In this document: piece after piece, positions 15,812-24,341 of the stretch | Layout of the letters: every line of letters begins with the position of its first letter | Numbering within the stretch: position 1 is the stretch's first letter | Assembly: GCA_035570275.1 (NCBI GenBank) | Contig: DATMNI010000241.1 | Span: 1-34,014 of the forward strand | Source of the DNA: DATMNI01 sp035570275 | GTDB lineage: Bacteria; Acidobacteriota; Terriglobia; Bryobacterales; Bryobacteraceae | Reading direction: 5' to 3' | Length of the DNA: 34,014 nt | Notes under the pieces: generated by a model | The model's input: the letters and a program-made list of their open reading frames with translations, nothing else | The model's database searches: none | What the model was told of the DNA's origin: nothing | Made by a program: the position numbers and the translations under genes

Positions 15812-17092
15812 TTACACCATCAAGAATTCGAGCGGCTTGCCATCGTCTGTGAGCTTGACGGGCCGGCCGATGTTGCTCATATATTCCTTCTGGTAATCGA
15901 TCCCAAGCTTCTTGTAGATGGACGCAATGAAATCCGGGACCTGGACGGGGTTGTCCCTGACGAACATACCCTTTTCATCCGAACTACCCCAGACGCGGCC
16001 TCCCGTAATGCCTGCGCCGGCCAGCACAACCGAGAAGCAGCTAGGCCAGTGATCGCGGCCCGCCATGTGATTGATCTCCGGCGTGCGGCCGAACTCGCTC
16101 GATACGATCACCAGCGTCGTATCGAGCATTCCGCGCTCCTGCAGATCTTCGAGCAGGGAAGAGTAGGCGCGGTCCAGTTCCGGCAGAAAATCGTTTTTCA
16201 GTGCCGGGAAGATGTCCCGGTGATGGTCCCAGTTGCCGCTCGAGACGGTGACGAACCTCGCTCCCGCTTCGATCATACGGCGAGCCAGCAGCGAACCCTG
16301 GCCGAGCGAAGTGCGCCCATACTTATCGCGCAAGGCTTCAGGCTCCTCCTCGATGCGGAAGGCTTTCTTCGCCTTCTCCGAGTGCATGAGCTGGAACGCC
16401 ATTTGGTAGTAGGCGTCCATGTTCTCCAGGATCCCGGAAGTGTCCATCTTTCGGAACTTCTCGTCAACCAGGGATAGCAGCGACCGGCGGCGATCGACAC
16501 GGGACCAGTCCACGCCCATGGGCAGATCCAGGTCGCGCACCTTGTAGTTTTCGACGTTCGGGCTGCCGACGTCGAAGGGATTGTACTGCGTGCCGAGGAA
16601 GCCCGCCTTGTCCCAGCTACCGCTCGCGCCGGGAATCGCGATCACCGGAGGCAACTCTCCGGGCTTGCCGAGTTCTTTGGCAACCACCGTTTGAACCGAC
16701 GGGAACTGGATGGTCGGGAGGGGATTGTGGCCGCTCTGCACCATATTCTTGGCCGCTTCATGAGCCGCCTGCTTATGCGTCAGCGAGCGGATAATCACGA
16801 ACTTGTTGGCCTGAGCGGCGATCTTCGGCAGTTCCGCGGAAATACGCATGCCGCTGGCCTTCGTCTCAAGGGCATCAAAGGGGCTGCGGTAGCGGGCGTC
16901 CGCCTCAGGTTTAGGATCCCAGGTATCGAGGTGGCTCACGCCGCCGGTCAGCCAAAGGTGGATGATCGAAATGTCCTTGCGCACAGGCGCTGGGGATTGT
17001 GCCTGCATCCGCAATACGTCACCCAGGCCCAGGAAACCGAAGGTGCTTAAGGAACCGACTTTGACGAAGGAGCGGCGAGTAAAGTATCCCAT
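15812..17092 (-). CDS. DUF1501 family protein, TAT-exported
   Basis: The 426-residue member of the DUF1501 (sulfatase/alkaline-phosphatase-like fold) family has a twin-arginine signal (TRRSFVKVGSLSTFGFLGLG), so it is exported folded. Motifs typical of the family are HLWLTGGVSHLDTWDPKPEA, GARFVTVSSGNWDHHRDIFP and VIVSSEFGRTPEINHMAGRD with a HWP motif. Those His and Asp residues could bind metal, as in alkaline-phosphatase-superfamily enzymes, but no activity is proven for the family. It lies 26 bp downstream of the DUF1549/DUF1553 gene and is thus the last gene of that operon. DUF1501 with DUF1549/1553 is a standard pair in Planctomycetes and Acidobacteriota. Confidence 0.92.
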   Translation of the reverse strand: MGYFTRRSFVKVGSLSTFGFLGLGDVLRMQAQSPAPVRKDISIIHLWLTGGVSHLDTWDPKPEADARYRSPFDALETKASGMRISAELPKIAAQANKFVIIRSLTHKQAAHEAAKNMVQSGHNPLPTIQFPSVQTVVAKELGKPGELPPVIAIPGASGSWDKAGFLGTQYNPFDVGSPNVENYKVRDLDLPMGVDWSRVDRRRSLLSLVDEKFRKMDTSGILENMDAYYQMAFQLMHSEKAKKAFRIEEEPEALRDKYGRTSLGQGSLLARRMIEAGARFVTVSSGNWDHHRDIFPALKNDFLPELDRAYSSLLEDLQERGMLDTTLVIVSSEFGRTPEINHMAGRDHWPSCFSVVLAGAGITGGRVWGSSDEKGMFVRDNPVQVPDFIASIYKKLGIDYQKEYMSNIGRPVKLTDDGKPLEFLMV

Positions 17093-17118
17093 TCGAGTTT
17101 CCTGTCAGATCAGATCAG

Positions 17119-19281
17119 TCAGTGATTATAAATAAACTCTTTGGCGTTGAAGAGCGCCCACAAGGTGTCCTCAAACACTTGCTTACGCACATCCGGACCC
17201 CTGGTCCCAATGGACGCCGTCACCAGCGAAATCTCGCGTTCGTCGGGCGGGCGGACCAAAGTCGAAAGGAAGAGGCGCTGGACGACTTCCTCATTAGAGA
17301 GCGCCGGGTCCTTAAGCCATTTTGCCAGGTTACCGTTGTTCGAGGTGATCTGGCGCTGGAGGGTATCGCCACTGATCAGATGCATCGTCTGGGTAATGGC
17401 GGGCATCGCATCACGCTCGCAGATCACCTCGCGCGTGCGAGCCCGGCCGAAAGTAGTCAGGAAGTACGACGGCGAGCCGCGAGGTATGGCCATTGCCCGT
17501 GTGCCAACCGGGAAGCCCTGGTACCTCTCAGGGACGCCCGTGGCCTCCGTGATGGAATCAATCAACTGCTCCGCCATCAGGCGCCTCACATAATATCTGG
17601 AATAGTTGATCTGGTCGTCGCGGTTCGTCTCGTTCGGCTCGCTTGAGAGCTGGTAGACCCGCGAGTTCAAAATGAGCCGGATGGTATGGCGAAGGCTGTA
17701 TCCATTCTTGACGAAGTCAGTGGCGAGATCGTCGAGCAGGGCCTGATTGCTCGGCGGATTGGTGACCCGGAAATCGTCGACCGCTTCCACCAGACCGCGG
17801 CCGAGGTAGTGCTTCACGATTCGATTGATCATCGCGCGGGCGAACCAGGGATTCTCCGGCGACGTCATCCAGGCCGCCAGCTTCTCGCGGATATCCTCAT
17901 CGGGACCCTCGATTTGCGATGGCCCGTCCAGGTACTTTGCCAGTACCGGCTGTTTGGTCTTCGGGTTGATGACCTCGCCCTTGAGTTTCAGGTGAATCTG
18001 GCTCTCGTCGTTCTGGTAAGTATCCTTCACGCCCACGCGGGCAAAAAAGGCGGCGAAACCCCAGAAATCATCCTGCGTCCACTTCTCCCAGGGGTGATTG
18101 TGGCAGCGGGCGCATTCCAGCTTTACGCCCAGAAACACCTGGCTCATGTTGGTGGCGTAATTCTCCGGCTCGGCAAATTCCGTAACGTAGTAGAAATTTG
18201 CCAGGGGATTGAAATTAAGGTTGCCGGAGGCCGTCAGAAGCTCGGTGGCGAATTCGTTATACGGCTTGTCCTCACGCACGGACGTGCGAAGGTAGTTGTA
18301 TATCAGCTTTCCGCCCTTCATACCTTGATCGAGCAGCCCGACCCGGTAAAGATCGGCGAACTTAGTGGCCCACACCTCGGCATACTCGGGCCGTTCCAGC
18401 AGTTGATCGATCAGCGTGGTCCGCTTCTGCGGACTCTTCGAGTCGATAAACTGTTGAGTTTCGTCAAGAGTCGGCAGGATGCCGAGAGTGTCCAGATAAA
18501 CGCGCCGCAGAAACTCGTAATCGCCCGACAGCGACGATGGCACAATATTCAATCGCTTGAGCTTGGTGAACACCCGTTCGTCGATGAAGTTGTTGCGAGC
18601 CACGGTGGGATAATTCGCCATCGGCTTGTATTTGACAACCGCCAACCGCACCGCCACTGCCTTGCCGAGAGTCCGGACCATGATCGCGGTCTCTCCGGCT
18701 CGCAGCGGCTTGATTTCGCCCGCCGGGCTGACCTCCGCCACTGACTCATCATTGGGCGTGTACTGAACCTTGTGGGTGAGGTCCACCCTGGCGCCATCCG
18801 TGTACTCTCCGGTAACCGTGATCTGGCCGCGAGAGTCCAGTCCGGTAAGGAGCAGCTCTTCGGGGCTGACACGCAGGTTCTGCAACTTCGGCGCGCCCGG
18901 AATATCGTACTCAGCGCCTTGCTGAATCCACTCCACGATGCCGTTGTATTCGAGCGACCCTACCTTGAAACGCTCGCCCCCGCCGTGCGGGATGGCGAAA
19001 GTCGGCTTGCGCAGAATCAGGCTCTGCTGAGGGTCTTTACGATCAATCCGGCGCCCGTCCTGGTCCTTTACGATGGCTTGATAATCGAGCTGCGGCTCGT
19101 AGCCGAACAGAGAGAGCTTGAACCCGGCCTGGCCGCGGATGGAGCCGTGGCAATTCGAGTTCGCACAACCCGATTTGGTGAAGATGGGTACGATGTCGTT
19201 CGTGAAGCTGAGCTTTTCAGCCGCAGCCAGAGACGACACCATTGGAACCAGCAGCGCTACGGCCAGCCGGGTCATGATCAT
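17119..19281 (-). CDS. DUF1549/DUF1553 protein with N-terminal cytochrome-like and Ig-like regions
   Basis: A 720-residue exported protein (signal about 1-21). Residues 26-95 resemble a Planctomycete-type cytochrome C domain but with the spacing CANSNCHG (C39, C44, H45), that is C-x4-CH instead of CxxCH. Residues 140-205 form a BIG2-type Ig-like domain (ITVTGEYTDGARVDLTHKVQ). DUF1549 follows from about 225, containing the CxxCH motif CARCHNHP (390-394), then DUF1553 to the end (MINRIVKHYLGRGLVEAVDD, RRLMAEQLIDSITEATGVPE). It may be an extracytoplasmic haem protein linked to polymer attack; the function is not established for the family. Its ATGA overlaps the stop of the PPC gene by 4 bp and DUF1501 follows after 26 bp, so it is in the middle of the operon. 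Confidence 0.9.
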   Translation of the reverse strand: MIMTRLAVALLVPMVSSLAAAEKLSFTNDIVPIFTKSGCANSNCHGSIRGQAGFKLSLFGYEPQLDYQAIVKDQDGRRIDRKDPQQSLILRKPTFAIPHGGGERFKVGSLEYNGIVEWIQQGAEYDIPGAPKLQNLRVSPEELLLTGLDSRGQITVTGEYTDGARVDLTHKVQYTPNDESVAEVSPAGEIKPLRAGETAIMVRTLGKAVAVRLAVVKYKPMANYPTVARNNFIDERVFTKLKRLNIVPSSLSGDYEFLRRVYLDTLGILPTLDETQQFIDSKSPQKRTTLIDQLLERPEYAEVWATKFADLYRVGLLDQGMKGGKLIYNYLRTSVREDKPYNEFATELLTASGNLNFNPLANFYYVTEFAEPENYATNMSQVFLGVKLECARCHNHPWEKWTQDDFWGFAAFFARVGVKDTYQNDESQIHLKLKGEVINPKTKQPVLAKYLDGPSQIEGPDEDIREKLAAWMTSPENPWFARAMINRIVKHYLGRGLVEAVDDFRVTNPPSNQALLDDLATDFVKNGYSLRHTIRLILNSRVYQLSSEPNETNRDDQINYSRYYVRRLMAEQLIDSITEATGVPERYQGFPVGTRAMAIPRGSPSYFLTTFGRARTREVICERDAMPAITQTMHLISGDTLQRQITSNNGNLAKWLKDPALSNEEVVQRLFLSTLVRPPDEREISLVTASIGTRGPDVRKQVFEDTLWALFNAKEFIYNH

Positions 19282-19640
19282 TGGTCGCCATCCTCAGAGC
19301 TCTGCCCGACCCGCAAAGTGATGGCAGGCGAGATTCCCGGTCCTGCTTTGAGCCGGAAAGTGCCTGGTTTGATTCGGCCTGACGCAGTGATCCTCATCTC
19401 GACCTGGCTCGCGCCCGGCGCGAGCACATTGTTTTCAAATTTTACACCGTCGAGCGCCGTCTCCGGTTCGACCGTCAGCGGGGTTTTCCCGCCGTCAAAA
19501 CGCGTGATCAGGACTCTGAATCGCGTCGGCTTCCCCGGTGTCAACGTCAGGCTTTCCGGCGGTTCCAGCAGAACCGGAGGCAGATCGGAGATCGTAGCCA
19601 CCAGTCGCTGATCCTCGATAGGTCCGCTGACTTTCCCCAC
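19278..19640 (-). pseudogene. 3' part of the PPC-domain gene, cut off by an in-frame TAG
   Basis: This piece is in the same frame as the gene at 19692-21395; only the TAG at 19694-19692 separates them, and 17 sense codons (SGRTVEHGGEVQYKWES) lie between the TAG and the GTG at 19640. The 120 residues form Ig-like strands (LPPVLLEPPESLTLTPGKPT, ITASGRIKPGTFRLKAGPGI) that would complete the C-terminus of the upstream protein, giving about 705 residues. There is no convincing ribosome binding site at the GTG. It could be translated only by readthrough or weak re-initiation. Its stop overlaps the DUF1549/1553 start by 4 bp, as for a normal operon gene end, which supports one ancestral gene. Confidence 0.75.
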
Positions 19641-19691
19641 CGACTCCCACTTGTATTGAACTTCGCCGCCATGCTCGACAGTACGGCCGGA

Positions 19692-21395
19692 CTACACGCC
19701 ACGCGCCCGCAGCCGCAACGTATAGGACCCGGGGACCGCATTGGCCGCTACCCGGATCGGCACATACACGTCCGTGCCGTCCAGGCGCCGCTCCAGAGAG
19801 CAGTCATCGGTCACGATGGTTGGCTTTGGCTGGGCAGTCTGCTTCGCGTTAGTAACGGCCGCGGGAGGGTTTTCGACCCAGACATCGATCGGCGTATCCC
19901 ACCCGCCGTGGCGCCGCACCCGGACGGGCAGCTCCACCGTCTGGCCGCGGTACAGGGTAATCGTCGGAACCATGATCTTCAAATCGAAATCGGGCTCAGC
20001 CGGGTAGATTGCCAGGCGATAAACGTAATTCGGATTGCCGCGCTCGGCGAGGTCCCGAATCATCACGATAAACCGGCCGGCCTTCTCAAACGTGTGAACC
20101 AGGTACGGATCAAGGTTCGGCACCTGCTTGCCGTTCTGTTGGAGCCGGTCGTCGTCGAAGGCGATCAGGTCCCCATCAAGCGAGTAGATGGCCACGATGG
20201 GGTCTACCAGGTAGCCGAGCTTCATGGCGTCTACGTCAAACACCAGGCGCTCGCCCGCGCGGACATCCAACGTGAAGAAGTGCGCGTCGCGTTTCCGGTC
20301 GAGCACGCCGTTGTAGGCGGCCGGAGCCCGCACCGGTTGAGGCTCAGCGCGGCTACGGGCCGGAGTGGAAAGCCTCTCTTCGAGATCCGAGACGATCAAG
20401 GGCACCGGCAGCGGCGCCTCCATCTTGCCGGCAAAAGCATGCAGCCAGTAACGGCCCGGCGGAACCGAAGCGGGTACGTCGAAGCGGACCGTGAGCAATT
20501 CGGCGGTTGCGGACACCACTTTGCCTTCAGCCAATCCATCTCCCAGCACTACCCGGTCCACGCCCTGGAGGTTTACGCCGGCCGCGCGCAACTCGGTGGT
20601 GGCGCCGCGTTGAGCTCCCGCCGGAAGCAGACGCCTTATCAGCGGGAACGCGCCGGCTAGAAGCCTGTAGGAAGCAGCCCCGCCCCCGCCTCTCCGGCCT
20701 TCCCCTTGACCGCCGACACGGATGAAATAGTCGCCCGTACGCTTCACCGGGAATGTCAGTTGGGGATCCTTGTGAATGTAATAGTCGTCGTTGTAATCCA
20801 GCTCGTTACCGCGCTCGTCGAGAAGGCCGAGGTTGGCGTCAAGGCTGGACCCCGCGCGCCGGCCCAGTACGTCGAAGATCAGCGTCTGGCCTTCCTCGGC
20901 GTGGAAGCCGTAGACGTCGAAGTCAGGGCCTCCGATGTTTCCATCCATCATCGCGGGAAGGACGATTCGTTGGGCGCTCCGGATGTCGTCGTTGGGCTCG
21001 ACCTCCCGGCCCCCGGGCAGAGTTCCCACGTGAAAGACGCCGACGAAGGCGCCGTTCGCAGTCTTCAGCCGATAGTCGTGCAAGCCGGTGGGGACGGCTG
21101 GTCCGACGGTAACCTTTACCTTTGCGCTGTTGGAGTTGGATGAGACCAGCTCGGCCTTAATGTCTGGCCGGCTGAAGGCAACCTCAAGCGTTCCGTCGAG
21201 ACGGTGTCCGGACATGTCAATCTGGAGAGTTTCGCCAGGCCGTCCGCCAGCGGGGTACACGGAACTTACCACGGGGGATAAATCGGGCAGCGACGGCGCG
21301 GCAGCATGGGCAAGGAACTGAAAGCCGGCGCCAGCGAGGAGCATTACTTCCAGGACAATAACCCGCGTCGGGGGACGTTGAACTCTCATGGCCAT
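19692..21395 (-). CDS. Exported protein with pre-peptidase C-terminal (PPC) domains, interrupted by amber codon
   Basis: The 567-residue protein has a signal region at about 10-33 (VIVLEVMLLAGAGFQFLAHA). An IPT/Ig-like domain follows (YPAGGRPGETLQIDMSGHRL), then a PPC-type domain (EVEPNDDIRSAQRIV to about 225, with DYNDDYY). An Ig-like middle comes next, then a second PPC-like domain (about 365-480, VRAGERLVFDVDAMKLGYLV, IAFDDDRLQQNG). PPC domains are non-catalytic beta sandwiches that often accompany secreted hydrolases. The gene lies between the MBL-fold gene (21451) and the DUF1549/1553 gene. The stop at 19692 looks premature: the frame continues without a further stop to 19278. Sequencing error, nonsense mutation or readthrough are all possible. 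Confidence 0.85.
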   Translation of the reverse strand: MAMRVQRPPTRVIVLEVMLLAGAGFQFLAHAAAPSLPDLSPVVSSVYPAGGRPGETLQIDMSGHRLDGTLEVAFSRPDIKAELVSSNSNSAKVKVTVGPAVPTGLHDYRLKTANGAFVGVFHVGTLPGGREVEPNDDIRSAQRIVLPAMMDGNIGGPDFDVYGFHAEEGQTLIFDVLGRRAGSSLDANLGLLDERGNELDYNDDYYIHKDPQLTFPVKRTGDYFIRVGGQGEGRRGGGGAASYRLLAGAFPLIRRLLPAGAQRGATTELRAAGVNLQGVDRVVLGDGLAEGKVVSATAELLTVRFDVPASVPPGRYWLHAFAGKMEAPLPVPLIVSDLEERLSTPARSRAEPQPVRAPAAYNGVLDRKRDAHFFTLDVRAGERLVFDVDAMKLGYLVDPIVAIYSLDGDLIAFDDDRLQQNGKQVPNLDPYLVHTFEKAGRFIVMIRDLAERGNPNYVYRLAIYPAEPDFDLKIMVPTITLYRGQTVELPVRVRRHGGWDTPIDVWVENPPAAVTNAKQTAQPKPTIVTDDCSLERRLDGTDVYVPIRVAANAVPGSYTLRLRARGV

Positions 21396-21450
21396 GATCC
21401 GCCTTAACCCTGCCCTGGTGCAACCAAGTTACGCCTTACGAACTGTGGCG

Positions 21451-22488
21451 TCAAGGGGATCGCGCGGTGTACGTCCTGCTGAAATTGTTCCGGCTGTTGG
21501 TGACGGTGAACTTGCCGCCCGGCTCGACCGTAACCTTCAGCCAATGACCCAGGCATTCCGCGGTCGGCTCCAGGTTTGCCATCATCTCTTCGCTGGTGTT
21601 GTGCCCCTTATCCGCTTCATTGATCAGCGATTTGTGCATCTGCCAAATCCCCTCGATACCCGGGATCTTGCTGAGCCTTTCGTACAGGGCTGACGTCGCG
21701 ATCCCTTTGCGCGGGCCATTGTTGACGATGACCACCTCGGGCTCAAGGGCCGTCACATGTGCCGGTGGTCCCGAGGCATCATTGAAAAAACCGTGCCACG
21801 AAGGCTGATAAAGAGTCACCTTGCCGAGTTTGTTTACCGGGCACGCCAGCTCCAACTCCTTTTCCCAGGTGAGATCTCCCAAGTCCAGGAATTTGAACTT
21901 GCCGTAGGTGAGAAGGAAGCCCAGGCTGCGTTCATTCTCGCTCACGTCCGGCCTCTTGTGATCCGCCACCGTGCAGAGCGCTTCGTTGGACTTACCACCG
22001 TTAATGGGTTTTGACAGCACTTCCGCGTTCGAAGAGGCCACGGTAATTCGCACGCCCGTCAGGGGAATCCGGTCGCCCGGCTTCATCTTCATGCGTTTGC
22101 CCTCGGCAACTGACAGATACGCCTGCCACCGCGTCATATCCCGGGCGGCCGAGGTCTCGACCGAGTCGCCGTGATCCAGGAACTTCCCGACCGGTATCAA
22201 CCTGGCCAGCGCTGGCGTGCCGCCCACGTGGTCCGAATCGAAGTGAGTGGTCAGCACATAATCAAGCTTTTTCAGACCGGCCAGTTTGGTGACTTCGAAA
22301 ATCCTCCGGGCATCCCGGTCGCCGGGCACCATGCTGCCGGCGTCTGCCAGAAGAGACTGCCCGCCGGGGCTCACGATCAAGGTAGCCGCGCCACCCTCCA
22401 CGTCAACGAAGTAAATCTGCAGGTTCTGCGCGCCGGCGAGGAGCCGGCCGAACCAGACAACGATCGCGATGGTGAGAATCCTCTGCAT
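21451..22488 (-). CDS. Exported metallo-beta-lactamase-fold protein (ComEC-like hydrolase)
   Basis: A 345-residue protein. The start at 22488 (MQRILTIAIVVWFGRLLAGA) gives a normal signal peptide; an in-frame extension to 22533 would place charged residues in front. The MBL-fold metal motif is THFDSDHVGG (H82, D84, D86, H87), preceded by the strand VEGGAATLIVSPGGQSLLAD as in the ComEC/Rec2-like subgroup. Further possible ligands are DLGDLTW and PSWHGFFND. The substrate is unknown; relatives hydrolyse phosphodiesters or esters. It is the first gene after the transposase remnant and leads into the PPC, DUF1549/1553 and DUF1501 genes on the same strand. Confidence 0.88.
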   Translation of the reverse strand: MQRILTIAIVVWFGRLLAGAQNLQIYFVDVEGGAATLIVSPGGQSLLADAGSMVPGDRDARRIFEVTKLAGLKKLDYVLTTHFDSDHVGGTPALARLIPVGKFLDHGDSVETSAARDMTRWQAYLSVAEGKRMKMKPGDRIPLTGVRITVASSNAEVLSKPINGGKSNEALCTVADHKRPDVSENERSLGFLLTYGKFKFLDLGDLTWEKELELACPVNKLGKVTLYQPSWHGFFNDASGPPAHVTALEPEVVIVNNGPRKGIATSALYERLSKIPGIEGIWQMHKSLINEADKGHNTSEEMMANLEPTAECLGHWLKVTVEPGGKFTVTNSRNNFSRTYTARSP

Positions 22489-22529
22489 ATTGTGTCGCCG
22501 GGTGTGGCTCCCATACTGGACAATGACAG

Positions 22530-22737
22530 TCAAGCCGCGCGGACAGGCTTACGCAGCGGGCGAAGTGTTACGGCGATGGCAGGCCCGCATCGATCACTGA
22601 GGGCGAGGGCTCGTAGCTGTACGATGTGCTGGCCCGTCTCCTCCTTCCACCGTGCGCCGCAGCGCTCCATACAGGTTTCGAAGAGACTCTTGCAGGTTGC
22701 CTCGATGTTGCCAGTCCCCAGCGCCAAGCCAAGTCGG
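22530..22737 (-). pseudogene. Transposase C-terminal remnant (ISKra4-like)
   Basis: The frame directly after the PQQ dehydrogenase stop reads LGTGNIEATCKSLFETCMER, then ARWKEETGQHIVQLRALALS and a basic end (RPLRKPVRAA). This pattern (GSGxxExxCKxL, RW, LRALxLSDR) is the C-terminal end of ISKra4-type transposases, recognised from memory. There is no N-terminal half, no start and no visible terminal repeat. It is a scar of an insertion between the dehydrogenase and the MBL gene. Family assignment is moderately sure; its being a transposase fragment is likely. Confidence 0.65.
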
Positions 22738-22739
22738 CC

Positions 22740-24341
22740 TCAATCCAAACCAAAGGCCATCAAAATATCACCGATGGCGATGGCGACCTGCTGCCGACCC
22801 TTGCTTAGGTAACTAATGGGATTTGCGTAGCTGACCTGGTTTCCCGGAAAATGCCAAAGGTCCTTTCCGGTCCGCGCATCGAGCGCAAAGAAATTTCCCT
22901 CCATCGTGCTCCCGAATACGAGATTGCCCGCCGTGGACAGCACGCCGGACCAGGGGGCGGTTTTCATTCGATGCGTCCACCTGATGTTTCCGGTCTCCGG
23001 CTCCATGCCCAGAATGACTCCAGATCCCGGATCTTCAGGGTTATCCTTGCCTCCCCCTCCTCCAAAACTCGACCCGGGCTTGTACACCGCCACCGTCTTG
23101 AAGTAAATCTCGCTCTTTTCACGCGCGGGCACATAAAGCAGGCCAGTCTTTGGGCTGTAACTCGGTGAAAACCAATTCAGGCCCCCGTCGGTCCCTGGCC
23201 AGACTGCGCGCCCGGCCTCGGTTGGAGACGTATCCGGAATCAGGATCGGACGGCCGTTTGCGTCGATGCCTTTCGCCCATGTCTGTTTCACGTAAGGCTT
23301 GGCCATCAGGTACTCGCCGGTGGAGCGGTCAAGCACATAGTAAAAACCGTTGCGGTTGGGATGCAGCAGCAGCTTTCGTTGTTGTCCGCGAAAAACCAGG
23401 TCGGCCAGCACCGGAATCTGTGTGGCGTCCCAGTCGTGTGTGTCGTGCGGTGTGTATTGGAAATACCATTTCAGCTTTCCCGTATCGACATCGATGGCAA
23501 CCATCGAACTGGTAAAGAGATTGTCGCCCGCGCGATGATCGTCGTTCCAGTCAGGGCCGGGATTGCCGGTGCCCCAATACGTAAGGTTGAGGTTCGGATC
23601 GTACGAGCCGGTCGTCCACGTCGAGCCGCCGCCGGTCTTCCACGACTCGCCTTCCCAGGTTCCAAAGTGAGGCTCGCCCGGCGCTGGAATCGTGTTGAAC
23701 CGCCATGCCCGCTTGCCGGTCGCAGCGTCGTACGCATCCACAAAGCCGCGGATTCCGTACTCGCCGCCCGCAATTCCGACGATCACTTTGTCCTTGGCGA
23801 TCAGCGGCGCCGCGGTTCCTGCATAGCCCGTTTCATAATCGGCCTGCGCCGTTTTCCAGAGCAGCCGCCCGGACTTGGCATCTAACGCAATTACTTTGGC
23901 GTCAACCGTGGTCATGAACAACCGATCCCCGAGAATGGCGAGTCCCCGGTTCACCTGTCCGCAGCACGTATATACCTTTTCTGGAACCGGGTAGTGGTAA
24001 AACCAAAGCGTCCTTCCCGTCTCTGTATCCAGCGCCACCACGTCGTTGACTGGACCCGTCGCGTACATGATGCCATCCACCACCAGAGGTGTTGTCTCGA
24101 CGTGATGGGTGGTTTGCATCTGGTACACCCATTTCAGGTGCAGCCGATTCACGTTCTCCGGAGTAATCTGGTCGAGCCGGCTGTAGCGATGGCTTTCGTA
24201 GTTGCCCGAGTACATGAGCCAGTTTCCAGGTTCATCACCGGCTTTGAGCAAACGCTCATAGGTTACCGGGCCGGCCGCCCACACGACGCCGCCCGCGCAG
24301 ATCAAACCCGCGCAGATCAAAACGGAAGCGAGTAGTCTCAT
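22740..24341 (-). CDS. PQQ-dependent (quinoprotein) alcohol dehydrogenase
   Basis: The 533-residue periplasmic dehydrogenase would oxidise an alcohol with pyrroloquinoline quinone and pass electrons to a cytochrome c. The signal peptide holds a duplicated LICAG segment (from a 15-bp tandem repeat). The propeller W-motif repeats are present (ALDAKSGRLLWKTAQ, AYDAATGKRAWRFN, AIDVDTGKLKWYFQ). The vicinal disulfide pair is YTCCGQ (C126-C127). The catalytic Asp lies in HDTHDWDAT (D303), with a second Asp two residues later (D305), the arrangement seen in lanthanide-dependent XoxF/PedH-type enzymes. The start overlaps the end of the cytochrome c gene by 4 bp (ATGA), so the two form an operon. Its alcohol substrate is not known. 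Confidence 0.93.
   Translation of the reverse strand: MRLLASVLICAGLICAGGVVWAAGPVTYERLLKAGDEPGNWLMYSGNYESHRYSRLDQITPENVNRLHLKWVYQMQTTHHVETTPLVVDGIMYATGPVNDVVALDTETGRTLWFYHYPVPEKVYTCCGQVNRGLAILGDRLFMTTVDAKVIALDAKSGRLLWKTAQADYETGYAGTAAPLIAKDKVIVGIAGGEYGIRGFVDAYDAATGKRAWRFNTIPAPGEPHFGTWEGESWKTGGGSTWTTGSYDPNLNLTYWGTGNPGPDWNDDHRAGDNLFTSSMVAIDVDTGKLKWYFQYTPHDTHDWDATQIPVLADLVFRGQQRKLLLHPNRNGFYYVLDRSTGEYLMAKPYVKQTWAKGIDANGRPILIPDTSPTEAGRAVWPGTDGGLNWFSPSYSPKTGLLYVPAREKSEIYFKTVAVYKPGSSFGGGGGKDNPEDPGSGVILGMEPETGNIRWTHRMKTAPWSGVLSTAGNLVFGSTMEGNFFALDARTGKDLWHFPGNQVSYANPISYLSKGRQQVAIAIGDILMAFGLD
24292..24321 (-). repeat. Exact 15-bp tandem duplication in the PQQ dehydrogenase signal peptide
   Basis: CCCGCGCAGATCAAA is present twice back to back (24292-24306, 24307-24321). 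It is in frame and repeats five residues, giving LICAGLICAG in the hydrophobic core of the signal peptide. A slippage event that lengthens the signal by five residues is the simplest explanation. Confidence 0.9.

Noticed and set aside
22568..22753. Alternative 61-codon minus frame overlapping the end of the PQQ dehydrogenase
   Set aside because: It is another frame of the transposase remnant; the transposase-like residues lie in the 22530-22737 frame.
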